Below, piece after piece: positions 13,723-24,885 of a stretch of DNA of 64,000 nt. The notes beneath the pieces were generated by a model. The model made no database searches. It saw nothing but the letters and a program-made list of their open reading frames with translations, and was not told the origin of the DNA. The translations under genes were made by a program, and so were the position numbers. This stretch comes from Saccharomycopsis fibuligera x Saccharomycopsis cf. fibuligera (taxonomy: Eukaryota > Ascomycota > Saccharomycetes > Ascoideales > Saccharomycopsidaceae), in NCBI GenBank assembly GCA_001936135.1, contig CP012820.1, positions 124,001 through 188,000 of the forward strand, in the 5' to 3' direction. Each line of letters starts with the position of its first letter. Position 1 is the first letter of the stretch.

Positions 13723-15129
13723 TTATTCGTTAACACTATTGAAACTTTTAGCACTTAACCTCCCAGTCTTGAGACTTTTGAAGCTATTATTATCATTACC
13801 CAACCTATTGTAAGCAAATGAGTAGTGAGTTCTTAAAGAGTTATTTAAGCTGTAAATATCGTCATTCTCGTCTTCAGTGTCATTATCCTCATTAGCATTA
13901 TGATCATTGTCCAAAATCATTCCCCTTTCTTCTGAGTTTTGTAAATCAAACTCCATATTCAAATCTTCATTTATCGCATTGTTGATACTGTTAGCAACTG
14001 TACCACTGTATGAGTTCATGTTTATGTTTGTTCCATTACTGCCGGAAGCAGTGCCGGCTGCCCCCGTTGCTGCCGCTGCTACTGCCACAGCATTACAATT
14101 AGCGTTACTTGATCCATGTGTATAATTCAATCGTTCAAATATACTGCTGGGAGGAATACCGATGGTACTAGAATTGAAAGTTTCTATTGATCTTCTTGCA
14201 CTCTTAGAACGATTCAAAAGATTTCTGGTACTAGAAGCTAAAGTAATAATTGAAGATGAATCATTGTTATTAATAGTCGAAGTGGCAATTGAGCGGGTAT
14301 AATTATGATTGGTATTGTTGCTAAAAGTCACTGATTGGTTATAACTATTTTGCACTGGATTATTGTAAGTGTAGTTATTACTGTAAGTACTAGCAGGAAA
14401 TAAAGAAGCAGAAGCAATAGAAGTTTCTGGAGTGCCTGGCGTTGATACATTAGCACCATCAAAAACTGAAGTTGGTACCACAGACTTTGTCGAATGCCTA
14501 GTAGAAGTTTCGTATGTGTTTTCGTTGTCAAAATCAGTAATAATAATTTTGTTGTTGTTAGTGGTATTAGTCAGGGCCACTGAACTGCTTGATGGATTAT
14601 CATTTAGTGAGTAAACATCCAAAGCATATCCATTTCTTGGATTATTGACATATAAACTATTATTTTGTGAACGTGCTTGAGATACACCACTAATTGTGCT
14701 AAATGTGGTGTATTGATCATTATCATTATGCTCATTATTACTGTTATTATTATTAATATTATTATTATTATAGCTAATAGTCTCTATACTGGTGGTATCA
14801 GTGGTTCCCCGTGGTGCCAATTTAGTGGAATTTGATCTGGATACTAGTGGCTTAGTGGAGACATTATCATTACTTGTTTCGAAATCGTAAATACTGTTCA
14901 AGTTCAAGTACTCTGATGAATGCTGAGGATGTTGATGATGGTTAGGATATTGATCAAATTGCGTCGCGCCGATATCACGAACTTCATGAATGACTCCTTC
15001 GCTTCCCCTTCTTGCAGATCTAATTTGATTTGCTGTTTCCGAGGAATGTCGTTTATGTCTATTATTTGCATGTGCATTATTTAATTTATTTGACTGAATA
15101 AACCTTCTTACCCAGCCGAATCTGCCCTG

Positions 15130-15191
<62 letters not shown>

Positions 15192-15507
15192 CATTATCAT
15201 TAATATTAATATTGATATTGTTACTGTTGCTGCTATTAGTCGTGTTTCCATTACTGTTTATAATACCACCATTACTGAGTCCTGACAGTTGATTTTGATG
15301 ATTATTATGATGATTCTGATGTGGCAGCTGGTTAGATAATCGCAAGTTAGGGTTCAGATTACCTTTGGATGTTGAGGCTAGACTGGTGGAATTTCCCCCA
15401 CTAGCGGCACCACTGGTGGCTGAAGCGGAATAGGAGCGGTGTCGCAAGTTCTTCAGTCTCTGATTGCTGAGATTGCCACTATGGCTGTTACTATTATTAT
15501 GAGACAT
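13723..15507 (-). CDS. Asn/Ser-rich protein of unknown function
   Basis: A 594-residue open frame starting at an ATG (15507). I do not recognise a family. It is dominated by Asn and Ser, with an uninterrupted Asn run of more than 20 residues around residues 100-125, encoded by an (AAT)n repeat. More ordered segments break the low complexity: a basic GRFGWVRRFIQSNK block right after the Asn run, a later segment with SSIITLASSTRN, IGIPPSSIFERL and basic RSKSARR residues, an acidic DNDTEDENDDIYSLNNS stretch, and a basic C terminus with several Ser-Lys/Arg sites. These look like short conserved or phosphorylated motifs in a disordered protein. No signal peptide or membrane segment is evident. It is divergent from the CCCH gene across about 450 bp. 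The open length and non-random motifs support a real gene. Confidence 0.75.
15129..15190. repeat. (ATT)n repeat encoding a poly-Asn run
   Basis: About 20 tandem trinucleotides, in frame inside the minus-strand Asn-rich gene, read as AAT codons. Length changes here would alter only the Asn run. Confidence 0.93.
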
Positions 15508-15824
15508 GCTGCTCTTATTTGAGAGAATAACAACTGAGTGTTACTATTGGCGCTGTAAGTACTTCCTTGAGTATTCAACCCCGAGGAAAACAAAACAGAA
15601 GGGATCCGTAGATAGTAGCAAAGTAATGCGATCTTGTGCTTCACAGTAGTAGTAGGCAAGGAAAAAGGGAGAAAAACTGCGAAGGAGCGTTAACGCAGTT
15701 GCAGCAGTTAAACATAGATAATCAAGCTGTCTGTGCCAGAATAGAGGGCCTATAAAATTTCAGAGGGTAACCCGAAGATTACCATTTAGCAGTTTACCAT
15801 TTCCTTTTTCTTTTCTTTGATTTT

Positions 15825-15827
<3 letters not shown>

Positions 15828-15873
<46 letters not shown>
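15828..15873. repeat. Poly-T tract, 46 bases, in the divergent promoter
   Basis: It lies 82 bp upstream of the CCCH gene ATG, in the promoter shared with the Asn-rich gene. Confidence 0.93.
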
Positions 15874-15874
<1 letters not shown>

Positions 15875-15955
15875 GTACATTATTCTTTTACGGTGAAATA
15901 TCCCAGCAATCAGTTAAGCGCCGAGTTTGCAAACCAAATACCAATATATCTAATT

Positions 15956-17655
15956 ATGGAAGATCAGCGTCAGTCCAAGATAGATGGACTTCTACAGCAG
16001 ATAGAAGTCCTCAAGTCTAATATTGCCAAGTTCAGAGACAACGAAGCTTCAAGTGCCCAGCAGCAAACTCAAATTCAACCACAGCAAACGCATCAGTCAT
16101 CGCCATCGTCATCATCGGTACTGACAGAATATAACAGCGGCTATTCTGGCGTGTATACACCATATAGTGTTGCCAACTCTAGCAGTATTGGTAGTTATAG
16201 AGGTAGGTATAGTATCAGAGGATACAGAGGTGGATACAGGAGCGGATACAGAGGTCGATTCAAAACTGACACAAAACCAAGACCAAGACCAAGACCAAGA
16301 CCAAGAGTTAGAAATATGACACTAGTGGTAAATAATAGTGATAATACACCAAATTCAACCGAAACTTATGAGCTGAATTTGCAACCGCAACTGCCATTAG
16401 AAGGGGAATATGTATCAACAGTGAAAAGAAATGTTATGCAGTTAGTTAACAAATCAATATTCGAAAAAGAAGCTCAAGAAAGAGCACAAAAGGCAAACAT
16501 GATGGCACTTAAAAAAAAAATCTTGCAAAAAGAAATCGAAAGAAAAGCCAAACTTGCAGCTTTTGTTAAAAATAAGAAAAAATATGAGTATTGTGATTGG
16601 GTGAATATTTATGGCGATGGCAGTGAAGCGGCCGGTAAAGGATATGGGCTTTATGCGTTGGCTAATAATGGCCAGAAATTAGTACCTTTATCGATAGATC
16701 CAAAAAGTAATGATGTGGGCAGTATTTTTCCGTTTGGGGGCAGAAATTACGTGAGGTCAACTAATGGGACTTTGATTGATAATAATATCAGTTTCAAGTA
16801 TGTTTATGCCATTATGGAATTTATTTTCAAACAAGGGAAGTATACTAACAATAACTGTTTTTAGTTCAAACGAGCAAGTTTATTGCCATTTTTACACTAC
16901 GACAGGTATGTTCAAAACTTTTTTTTTTTTTTTTTTTTTGCTGGATGCAGCAGTACTAATCATAATTAGGCGTTTGTCAAAGGCACAGTACGTGCCCATA
17001 CATGCATTCCAGAGACCATGTTGCATTATGTCGTAAATTTATCTCAAATAAATGTTCATTCAATGAGCAAACGTGCAGACTTTCACATACCCCAAACCAA
17101 CATAATACCCCGGCATGCCTTTTTTACTTGAACGGATATTGCTCCAAAGGCGATGGTTGTATGTTTGCTCATGTCAAGACTAATCCAGATGCTAAAATTT
17201 GCAGACCTTTTGCCTTGGGTGGTTGGTGCAATAGAGGACTTTCTTGTCCTTTCAAGCATGTTTACGAATGTCCAGATTATTATGAATCAGGAGTCTGCCC
17301 AAGAGGTAAGACATGCAAACTTAGCCATACAATGAGAAAAAATGATACCGGAAAAACTGAAGCAAAAGAGCATATAACCACTAATGTAACAAGCAATACC
17401 GCTGATAATACTAGGACAGGCAGCGCAGTTAGCAGTGAAGATTATAATGCTATCAATATCAATAATTTGAATTCATTGTTAGATTTTAGTTCCGAAGAAG
17501 AAAATGACTCTGGAAGTGACGAAAGCAGTCTGGAAGAAGGTGTAGATTCTGAAGAGGAAAATAAACAGAAAGTCATTGACAGAAAAAGTACTGAGGTTTT
17601 AGAGCAAGAAGATCACCACGAGCTTGAGCAAAATCAAGATTTTGTGTCGTTTTAG
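15956..17655 (+). CDS. CCCH zinc-finger protein, ZC3H3-like, three exons
   Basis: The coding sequence is join(15956..16797, 16865..16905, 16970..17655), 522 residues. The start is the first ATG after the poly-T tract (MEDQRQSK); the open frame extends upstream but without an ATG. The N terminus has a short coiled-coil-like segment, then Gln/Ser, a Tyr-Arg-Gly repeat region (YRGGYRSGYRGRF) and a (PR)n run from CCAAGA repeats near 16276-16307: features of an RNA-binding protein. A Lys-rich helix follows. The C-terminal half has five CCCH fingers in a row, the first created only by splicing. The tail is acidic and Ser-rich. The five-finger array with short linkers resembles metazoan ZC3H3 and related fungal proteins acting in mRNA 3'-end processing, export or RNA elimination. 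That function is inferred from the array, not shown. Confidence 0.87.
16798..16864 (+). other. CCCH gene intron 1 (67 nt)
   Basis: Donor GTATGT at 16798, branch point TACTAAC at 16843-16849 and acceptor TAG at 16862-16864. Reading through the intron ends at a stop at its very end. Confidence 0.92.
16906..16969 (+). other. CCCH gene intron 2 (64 nt)
   Basis: Donor GTATGT at 16906, T-rich body, branch-like TACTAAT at 16954-16960 and acceptor TAG at 16967-16969. With intron 1 it leaves a 41-nt exon, and the spliced frame gives CHFYTTTGVCQRHSTCPYMH, a perfect CX8CX5CX3H finger. Confidence 0.92.
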
Positions 17656-19954
17656 ATGTATTGTAAACAGATGCAATAGACTTGAGTTGAGTAAGCAAAA
17701 AAATAATGAAACAAAAGAAAAAAAATAAATAAAAAAAAAAAAAAGAAAAAAGAAAAACAGTTCTGTAACATAGACGAGAGAGACATGCAAAATTATAATA
17801 CTATATAATGAAAAAACAAAAGCACAAGAGGAAAAAAAAAAAAATAAAAAAAAAAAAATAAAAAAAAAAATTGCAGACTAATGTAGTTGAATAATTGTGT
17901 ATATTAGGAAATCAATAGATGTGCAAAAGAGCAATACGAAATTACTTTAATGGAAAACTGGAACAATGTGAAAGAATTGTAAGAAAGTTGTATAGATGTT
18001 AAGCGCAGAAGAGCCATAAGCTCAAGTCACGTATTTGATTAAGATATCTAATAATTTAATTAACTGATTGGCTGATGAAAGATGTCTCTCCCTCAAGAGG
18101 CACGTCATACGATACGGGGTCCTTCCAGTTTGGCTTTTTTTTCTAATTGTTTGACTAATAATACTCCGTTTCAGCACTCAAAAAAATGTAATAAATTCAA
18201 TTAATCCGTAGTTACAATAATATGCGTACTTATGGCAAAAAATTTTGCTTTAAAAATATTGAGGTGGGCGAATGAGAAATTAAGAATAAATGAAATGGGC
18301 AAAAAATGAGCTTTAAACTTGCATGCTAGAAGGTTTGCTAGTAAGACATACATACATCTCATTAAAGTAAAGAAGCTCAAAAAACACAACTGGCTGGTCT
18401 GCACATTTAATGAATATGATTAGTTGGTCAGAAATGCACATGAGCAGTGACACTATTAAGAACATTATGTGCGTAAGTATACTGGATGAATATATATATA
18501 TATATATACATTAAACTAACGAGCTAGTTAGCTGTTGAAGCCTCGTTTATATATATGGAGCCTATGTAAAACAAAAACAAAAAACGGAATTCAAAATTAC
18601 TTGATTTAGACTCAAATTGGGTGGAAAAAATAGGAACATTTGTACATCGTATTGTTTCTTATGCATAGTTCATCGTTTTTGATCCATTACTTTATTTTCC
18701 ATTGCAGGGGTTGCCAAGAAAAACAGAACAAAAACATAAGAACGTGGAAGACCGTGCTTGCTTAGTGGCAAATAACTAACAGATAATGTCTACTGGCGGC
18801 ACTTGCTTGGGTATACCTTTAGTCTATAATGAATCATTTGGATATTACATTCTTGTGAATATTTTTTGGTTATAGGAATAGTAATAGCTAGCCATAGGCT
18901 GTCTTTTTTCTTTTTTTAATTGGTAGAAGGTCACTCTCAGTTAATCGTGAAACTGCTTGGCTTTTCGATTTCTTGATTACTGCACCCGTTCACAAGCCAA
19001 TTATAATAATGATTTTTTTTTTTCTTTACTGACATCAGATTAATAATATTTGATCATCAGAAAACCTAACCCATCGAAGCAAACAGCAAAAATCAAGATC
19101 GAGAGGATATTCGAACGCAAGAGTAATTCCGAAATGTCTTTGACTTCACTTCAGTTTACGCTGGCGATTAACTTCCCCAGTGTTAAGGCAACTAATCTGA
19201 CAAACTAAACAGCTTGACCAAAATTTACTCCCTTAGCTTTAGTCTTGATATTCTTGATATTCATCGTGTTGTACTTTTCCATTTTACCATAATTCAAGTA
19301 ACTCTACTAGACTCGGGGTCAAAACCTTAACAACGGATTATTTAATCTTGAGAGCTTGCAAGGTGAATCACTTTAATTGAAAACCAGATGCTTAAAAAGT
19401 CAAGCAAGGCACAGCGCACAAGGTATATTAAATGATATATAGACTAACCTGCGCATACAAAACCAATCTAAAATTTTCCAAACAAACTAAATGAACGCGG
19501 AACAAAAGGCAGATTAATTAATATCAATATTATCCATATTGGCAAGTCACTTTAGCAGAAAAGTTTGGTTGAGGTCATCATTTCTGGCGCTAGCAGCCCG
19601 CTATAAATTAACAAGCAACTAGTAATTGTCTCGTATAGAGAAGAATAGGAGCAAAATAAAATCAAATACAAGTTAGCCATAATGACACTAAATTCACATA
19701 ATACCAAAAAGATGAACTAAATTTGAGAAAAGCTTAATATAGTAGTAATAAAAACAGTTAGACACAAAAAAAAGTAAATGAACATTGCAATAATAAGTAA
19801 TAAATAGATAGACTAGTCAGAGAAAAAAAGTAAAGTATAAAAAAATGAGAAAAATGTACGAAAGATAAACTAAAGGGATGACGGCGATGGGAAAGGGAAT
19901 GATAAGCAGATCAAGTAGATGATGGGAAAAAAAATGGAAAAACTCAAAACATCC
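17656..19954. other. Convergent intergenic region, 2.3 kb
   Basis: It lies between the 3' end of the CCCH gene and the 3' end of calmodulin, so no promoter is required. It is A-rich just after 17655 (runs of A broken by single T near 17700-17870), has an (AT)n tract near 18490-18508, and shows no convincing reading frame. It is long for a convergent spacer; an undetected non-coding RNA is possible but nothing was recognised. Confidence 0.55.
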
Positions 19955-20444
19955 TTATTTAGAACTTAACAATTGAGTGAATTCATTAATGTCAATTTCA
20001 CCATCGTTGTTGGAGTCTGCTTCTTTGATCATTTGATCGATTTCGGCATCAGTTAACTTCTCGCCAATCGAAGTCAAGACATGTCTTAATTCAGCAGCTG
20101 AAATCTTACCGTCGCCGTTTCTATCAAAGACCTTAAATGCTTCGATGATTTCTAACTCGGAATCGTTATCTTTCAATTTTCTAGCCATCATTGTCAAGAA
20201 CTCAGGGAAATCAATAGAACCATCAGAGTTCATATCCACCTCATTAATCATATCGTTCAATTCTGATTCAGATGGATTTTGACCCAAAGATCTCATAACG
20301 GTACCCAATTCTTTGGTAGTTATTTTGCCATCATTATTTTTGTCGAACAAAGAGAAAGCTTCTTTGAATTCGGTAATTTGCTCTTCAGTAAGTTTGTCAG
20401 CCTAGAGCGTGGGTTAGTAAAAAAAACTTTCAAAATCTAATACT

Positions 20445-20512
<68 letters not shown>

Positions 20513-20797
20513 AAGTAATGTGGCGGCATTACTACCCAGCAGCATTGCCATATGAAAAAATAAGTAATGTGAGGAAAGGGCAATTTAACGAAACGGCATA
20601 ACGGATCATTTCAATTAAAAAGAAAGAATCAATGTTACCATCAGAATATGACAGTAATCATAATTGTGGGAAAAGAGAAGAAAAGATCAATTGCCAGCTA
20701 GTGTTTAAGCTCAATGAATCACTCTGAATACTACTCGACAGGCACTAGTTCCGATTGTCTGAAAAAAGAGCCTGTGAGGCATGACTTTACGTACCAT
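19955..20797 (-). CDS. CMD1: Calmodulin
   Basis: The coding sequence is complement(19955..20401 joined to 20795..20797), giving 149 residues, the usual calmodulin length. Exon 1 is only the ATG; exon 2 begins with [20 protein letters not shown]. Four EF-hands are visible with loops beginning [27 protein letters not shown] and DSNNDGEID. All four keep acidic residues at the first and last loop positions, so all four should bind calcium. This differs from S. cerevisiae Cmd1, whose fourth site is defective. Calmodulin is the calcium sensor that activates calcineurin and CaM kinases and also acts in spindle-pole assembly and endocytosis. The gene is divergent from ENG1 across about 1.1 kb. Identification is essentially certain. 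Confidence 0.98.
20402..20794 (-). other. CMD1 intron (393 nt) with trinucleotide repeats
   Basis: On the minus strand the donor GTACGT follows the ATG directly. Branch point TACTAAC is at 20413-20419 and acceptor TAG at 20402-20404. The intron holds a compound (AGC)n(AGT)n plus-strand repeat at about 20443-20512, close to the branch point. Confidence 0.93.
20443..20512. repeat. Compound (AGC)n(AGT)n microsatellite inside the CMD1 intron
   Basis: About eight AGC units followed by about fourteen AGT units on the plus strand. The tract begins about 25 nt upstream (in transcript sense) of the intron branch point. Confidence 0.93.
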
Positions 20798-21924
20798 TTT
20801 TGCGAGATTATGATGTTGGTTTTCTCTGGAGAGTGGAAATGATGTGTAATGAAGTAAAGGTATATGTTCCAACTATGACACGAATCGGTCTTGATTGTTA
20901 ATTTTTCTTGTTTTGCCTCACAAAATGTTTTTCTGCTGTTGTGCTTTGCTGCTGTTGGCTTTTTCTCTCTCAGTGCTTTTCCGCTGGTTTCCGCACACCG
21001 GGTCCCTTCTGAGGTCGGGTAGCCTTTACAGCATCGTGGCTGGTGCGCTCAGCTCGGGGAACTCAAGCCAAACGCACCTGCTTGTCTCCTCGTTTTCGTT
21101 TTTCCTCATTAATTTCCCAACATGAGAGCGGATCTCCAGACGGCGAGTGATTGAGTGTGCCCAGCGCTTAATCCTACTACCTAAATTTCCTGCTGCAGTT
21201 CTGAATATCAATCAATTGCCTTCATCAAGCATTGCCAATTCTACCATGCGCAGTCTTTCTGTGATACAGCGATCGTCATGGCAATTACAAGACTATTAAC
21301 TCTAATCGCGACAATCATAATGATAAGGTAAATAACTTTCTCCGCCAAACGAAAACAGCGGCGCTTAACATCATTTAAACAATAGACGATGCCATTTCTT
21401 TCTCTGCCTAGACTACAAGCGTTTTTGTCCGCATGCTCTCTTGTGCTAATGAGCACTGTCACTGCAGCGACATGGCTGTTGGCATAGTGCTACCAGCTGA
21501 CAAGCAGAGTGGCAATAACCGACTAAGCCTACTAACTTCATTTTTGTGGTCGTGGTGGTGGCGTACCCGCAGCTTTCAGCCTCGGACTCAAGCTTTGACA
21601 GTGCGTCTTTCATTTCATGTTTCTATGCTGCATTGGCATATGACGCTGCTCAAGCTTTACTGCACATGAGACAAAGTTTCAAGATACCTCAGCGCTTAAG
21701 GTGTATGTGTATAAATACTCGACAACTGGCCAGGATGAGACACATTTCAGATTATGACTACTATCAGAATATAATACAAGACCGAAAAGTCATATAAAAC
21801 CTAAAAGAAATTGAGCTGTGTGCAAAAAAAAAACTAACTTCAAAAAGTCTATAGAGACCGCGGATAGTAAAATAAAATCAAAAACCTTTGGAGACGTCAT
21901 TCCTTTTAACTGGTCGCCAGCACA
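20798..21924. promoter_or_regulatory. Divergent promoter region CMD1-ENG1 with Ace2/Swi5-type CCAGC motifs
   Basis: The 1.1 kb between the two start codons looks less AT-rich than the coding regions around it. ACCAGC or its complement occurs at 20983-20988, 21039-21044 and 21492-21497, and GCCAGC at 21916-21921. Ace2/Swi5 sites share the CCAGC core, and ENG1/DSE4 is a classic Ace2 target needed for cell separation. The motif is short, so chance hits are possible. Confidence 0.45.
21710..21717 (+). promoter_or_regulatory. TATA box of ENG1
   Basis: TATAAATA located 208 bp upstream of the ENG1 ATG, a normal distance for a regulated yeast promoter. Confidence 0.6.
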
Positions 21925-24885
21925 ATGCTAGTTAAAAACATTTGGGCCAAACTCGCCCTCTGCTTTTTACTCGAAAGCCTTCATTGTTCTGCTGCGGAGA
22001 TTTATCACCGCAACGGCTTCAGGCGCTATGTTGAGGGCAATTACAATAAGTCAGGCTCAATTTCCAGTAAGCTGATCTCAACATCAACCTCTTTAGCCCC
22101 GGATGTTGGCACCTCTGCTGCTTCTTCTGGAGACAGTACCGTTGCCTCAATTTCTGCAAGTGAAGCTACTTATGCAGAAACTTCAAAGATCGCTGCATCT
22201 CTACCAGAGTCCACCGAAGCCAGCGTCAGTGTTTCTACCACGACTGCTTCTCTGATCATTACCAAGACTCACACCATTTTTTGTGCTTCTACTACCCCAA
22301 CTTCTCTTCCACAAGGTATCTTGAACACTGAACTCGAGTACACCAAATCTAACCCAGTTGGCCATAACTCGGATAAACTGAGTGCTACCCTTACTTACAC
22401 CATAGATGCTTCCAAAATCACTGAAGGTTGCACCATTATTGGAAGTTCTTCTGTTGCTCCTGTTGCCAGCAGCGCTACCAATACTGTTGAAGCCAGCTAC
22501 TCCCCCACCGGTTTCACTACCTCCTACATCTCAGCTACATCAAACTTATCTGCTGAAGATGGTACCGCTAGTTCATCTGCTCCAACAAGTGGTGCTAGCA
22601 GTACAGGCGATTCCGCTGGCACCATCACAGCTAGTCCATCTGCTCCTGCTGGCGGCGCTAGCAGTATCAGTGATGCTACTAGCACCATTTCTTCCGGTTC
22701 CACCATCGACTTGTTCAAACCAATCTCCACTGATAAGCCTCCAACCAATTTCAAAGAAGAAGATCTTGAGTTTGATTTGCCAAATGGTGTAAATAATGAC
22801 GGAAAGCCTATCGAAACTAACAAATTCTATGTAAACTTGTTCCTTGGTTCACAAGCATCTCCAGTTTTCACTTACCCATATGTTCTTTGGTACGAGTTCT
22901 CCAGTGATGAGATTTATGGTCTTGCTATTTCTCACACCACTGCTGATCAATACACTTATGGCTACAGAGAAGGGGCCTCTGAAAATGGCCCAGCAAGTTA
23001 CTACATTAATCCGGGCAAAATCAATCAACTTACTTTCTCTGCAGACGCATTTGATGGAAGTAATGTTGGTTTGAAGGTGTCCAACTTGACTGATACATCT
23101 GCTCTTGCCACTTTGTACGACAATTCCACCGAAAACAGTAACAGCAAAATTGATTTCCCATTGGTCCAAGGTATGGGTTTCATAACTGGTGTGTACTCTG
23201 GTGATTTCAAGGCTCAATTGCAGTCCCAAGTCGGCGTTGCTGAATTGACTCAAGAAACTGCTGATGACTTACCAGAAGGTACTTTGAAATACAAAGCTAA
23301 GCTCAACAACCAAGTTACTTGGCTTGTTTACGCTACGTTACCAGGTGGAAGCAGTGATTTTGAACTTTCTGTTGACAATTCTGTTATTTCTGCTAGCAAG
23401 GCTGTTGATGGGCTTGTTCTTCAAGTTGCTGTCGCTCCAGAATCTGACCAGGAATCTTACTATGACTCTGCTGCTGGGTTGTATGTCACTCATGCTACTG
23501 TTTCCGGCTATGCTGATGGTGATACTGCCACTTATAAATTTGCTTATGATACTGAAGGTTCTAGCAAAAGCGGCAGTCCAATTGTGTTTGCCTTGCCACA
23601 TCATATTGAATCTTTCACTTCTGAAACCGCTAACAGTGCCACCAACATTTCCTTGCAGTCTACCACTAAAGGTTTGCAATATGCATACGTAACTGATACT
23701 TTTGAATTCAATGAAAAACTTGATGCTGCAGGCATTGGCTTCTTGCCATATACCACTTTGATTGAAAACAATGGTGACCTTAGTTATACTTCTGAGCAAT
23801 TAAGCGCTATCGCCTCAGCCGCAAATGATGAATTTGGCGAGGATATTGTTACAACTATTAAAGGATATGCTACTTATACCGCTGGTAAATACATCGACAA
23901 GTTTTCTTACATTCTTTTGGTGTCTCACAAGATTCTTCAAGATGAAGAATTTACTAAATCAGCTTTATCTACTCTTAAAGATGCATTCGATGCTGTTTTC
24001 AACAACGAATTACATTTTCAATTGTTTTATGACACTAAATTCAAAGGTGTTACTTCTAACGCCGTGCAAACCACTGGCGATCCAAATGAAGATTTTGGTG
24101 GTTCTTACTATAATGACCACCACTTCCATTATGGCTACTTTATTCACGCTGCGGCAGTAATTGGTTACGTTGATGCTGAATTAGGCGGTACGTGGGCAGA
24201 AGAACACAAAGATTTCATAAATGCATTGGCAAGAGACGTTAACAATCCTTCTTCTGACGACCAGTACTTCCCAATCTCAAGATCGTTTGACTGGTACCAT
24301 GGTCATTCTTGGGCCGCAGGTCTCTTTGAATCTGCTGATGGTAGAAATGAAGAAAGTACTTCTGAAGATTACAATTTTGCTTACGGTTTGAAATTATGGG
24401 GTAAAGTCATTGGTGATGAAACTATTGAAAATAGAGCTAACTTAATCCTTTCTATTATGAAGAGAGCTCTCAATGATTACTACTTGTACAGTGATGATAA
24501 TGATGTTCAGCCAGAAAAAATCATTGGAAACAAAGTTGCTGGTATTCTTTTTGACAACAAAGTGGATTACACTACCTTTTTTGGTCTTAACAAAGAATAC
24601 ATTCATGGTATCCATATGTTGCCAGTGACCCCAATTTCTTCCCTTATTCGTGGTCCAGAATACACTAAGCAAGAATGGGATGCCATCTTTGCCGATGATA
24701 TTGAATCTATTAAAAGTAGCTGGACTGGTATTTTGAGATTAAACCAAGCACTTTTTGATCCAAAATCAAGTTATGAATTTTTCAGTGCTGATAATTTTAA
24801 CACTACCCTTCTTGACGACGGCCAATCATTGACTTGGTGTTTGGCTTATAGTGCCGGCATCAACAATTTGAACGGAGGTAATTGA
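21925..24885 (+). CDS. ENG1: Secreted endo-1,3-beta-glucanase, GH81 (Eng1/Dse4)
   Basis: 986 residues with an N-terminal signal peptide (KLALCFLLESLHCSAA). A Ser/Thr-rich stretch of roughly residues 40-270 is probably O-mannosylated and links to the catalytic region. The GH81 module then runs to the C terminus. Diagnostic blocks are DHHFHYGYF, QYFPISRSFDWYHGHSWAAGLFESADGRNEESTSEDYNFAYG (given here by its key residues D805, E809, E810 and E814) and the final LTWCLAYSAG segment. Eng1 hydrolyses 1,3-beta-glucan of the septum so that daughter cells separate. The intracellular paralogue Acf2 has no signal peptide, so the secretory signal favours Eng1. Regulation by Ace2 is suggested by CCAGC motifs upstream. 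No intron is needed. Confidence 0.93.
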   Translation: MLVKNIWAKLALCFLLESLHCSAAEIYHRNGFRRYVEGNYNKSGSISSKLISTSTSLAPDVGTSAASSGDSTVASISASEATYAETSKIAASLPESTEASVSVSTTTASLIITKTHTIFCASTTPTSLPQGILNTELEYTKSNPVGHNSDKLSATLTYTIDASKITEGCTIIGSSSVAPVASSATNTVEASYSPTGFTTSYISATSNLSAEDGTASSSAPTSGASSTGDSAGTITASPSAPAGGASSISDATSTISSGSTIDLFKPISTDKPPTNFKEEDLEFDLPNGVNNDGKPIETNKFYVNLFLGSQASPVFTYPYVLWYEFSSDEIYGLAISHTTADQYTYGYREGASENGPASYYINPGKINQLTFSADAFDGSNVGLKVSNLTDTSALATLYDNSTENSNSKIDFPLVQGMGFITGVYSGDFKAQLQSQVGVAELTQETADDLPEGTLKYKAKLNNQVTWLVYATLPGGSSDFELSVDNSVISASKAVDGLVLQVAVAPESDQESYYDSAAGLYVTHATVSGYADGDTATYKFAYDTEGSSKSGSPIVFALPHHIESFTSETANSATNISLQSTTKGLQYAYVTDTFEFNEKLDAAGIGFLPYTTLIENNGDLSYTSEQLSAIASAANDEFGEDIVTTIKGYATYTAGKYIDKFSYILLVSHKILQDEEFTKSALSTLKDAFDAVFNNELHFQLFYDTKFKGVTSNAVQTTGDPNEDFGGSYYNDHHFHYGYFIHAAAVIGYVDAELGGTWAEEHKDFINALARDVNNPSSDDQYFPISRSFDWYHGHSWAAGLFESADGRNEESTSEDYNFAYGLKLWGKVIGDETIENRANLILSIMKRALNDYYLYSDDNDVQPEKIIGNKVAGILFDNKVDYTTFFGLNKEYIHGIHMLPVTPISSLIRGPEYTKQEWDAIFADDIESIKSSWTGILRLNQALFDPKSSYEFFSADNFNTTLLDDGQSLTWCLAYSAGINNLNGGN

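Noticed and set aside
15872-15955. N-terminal extension of the CCCH protein
   Set aside because: It would start at a TTG at the edge of the poly-T tract; the first ATG (15956) is the better start.
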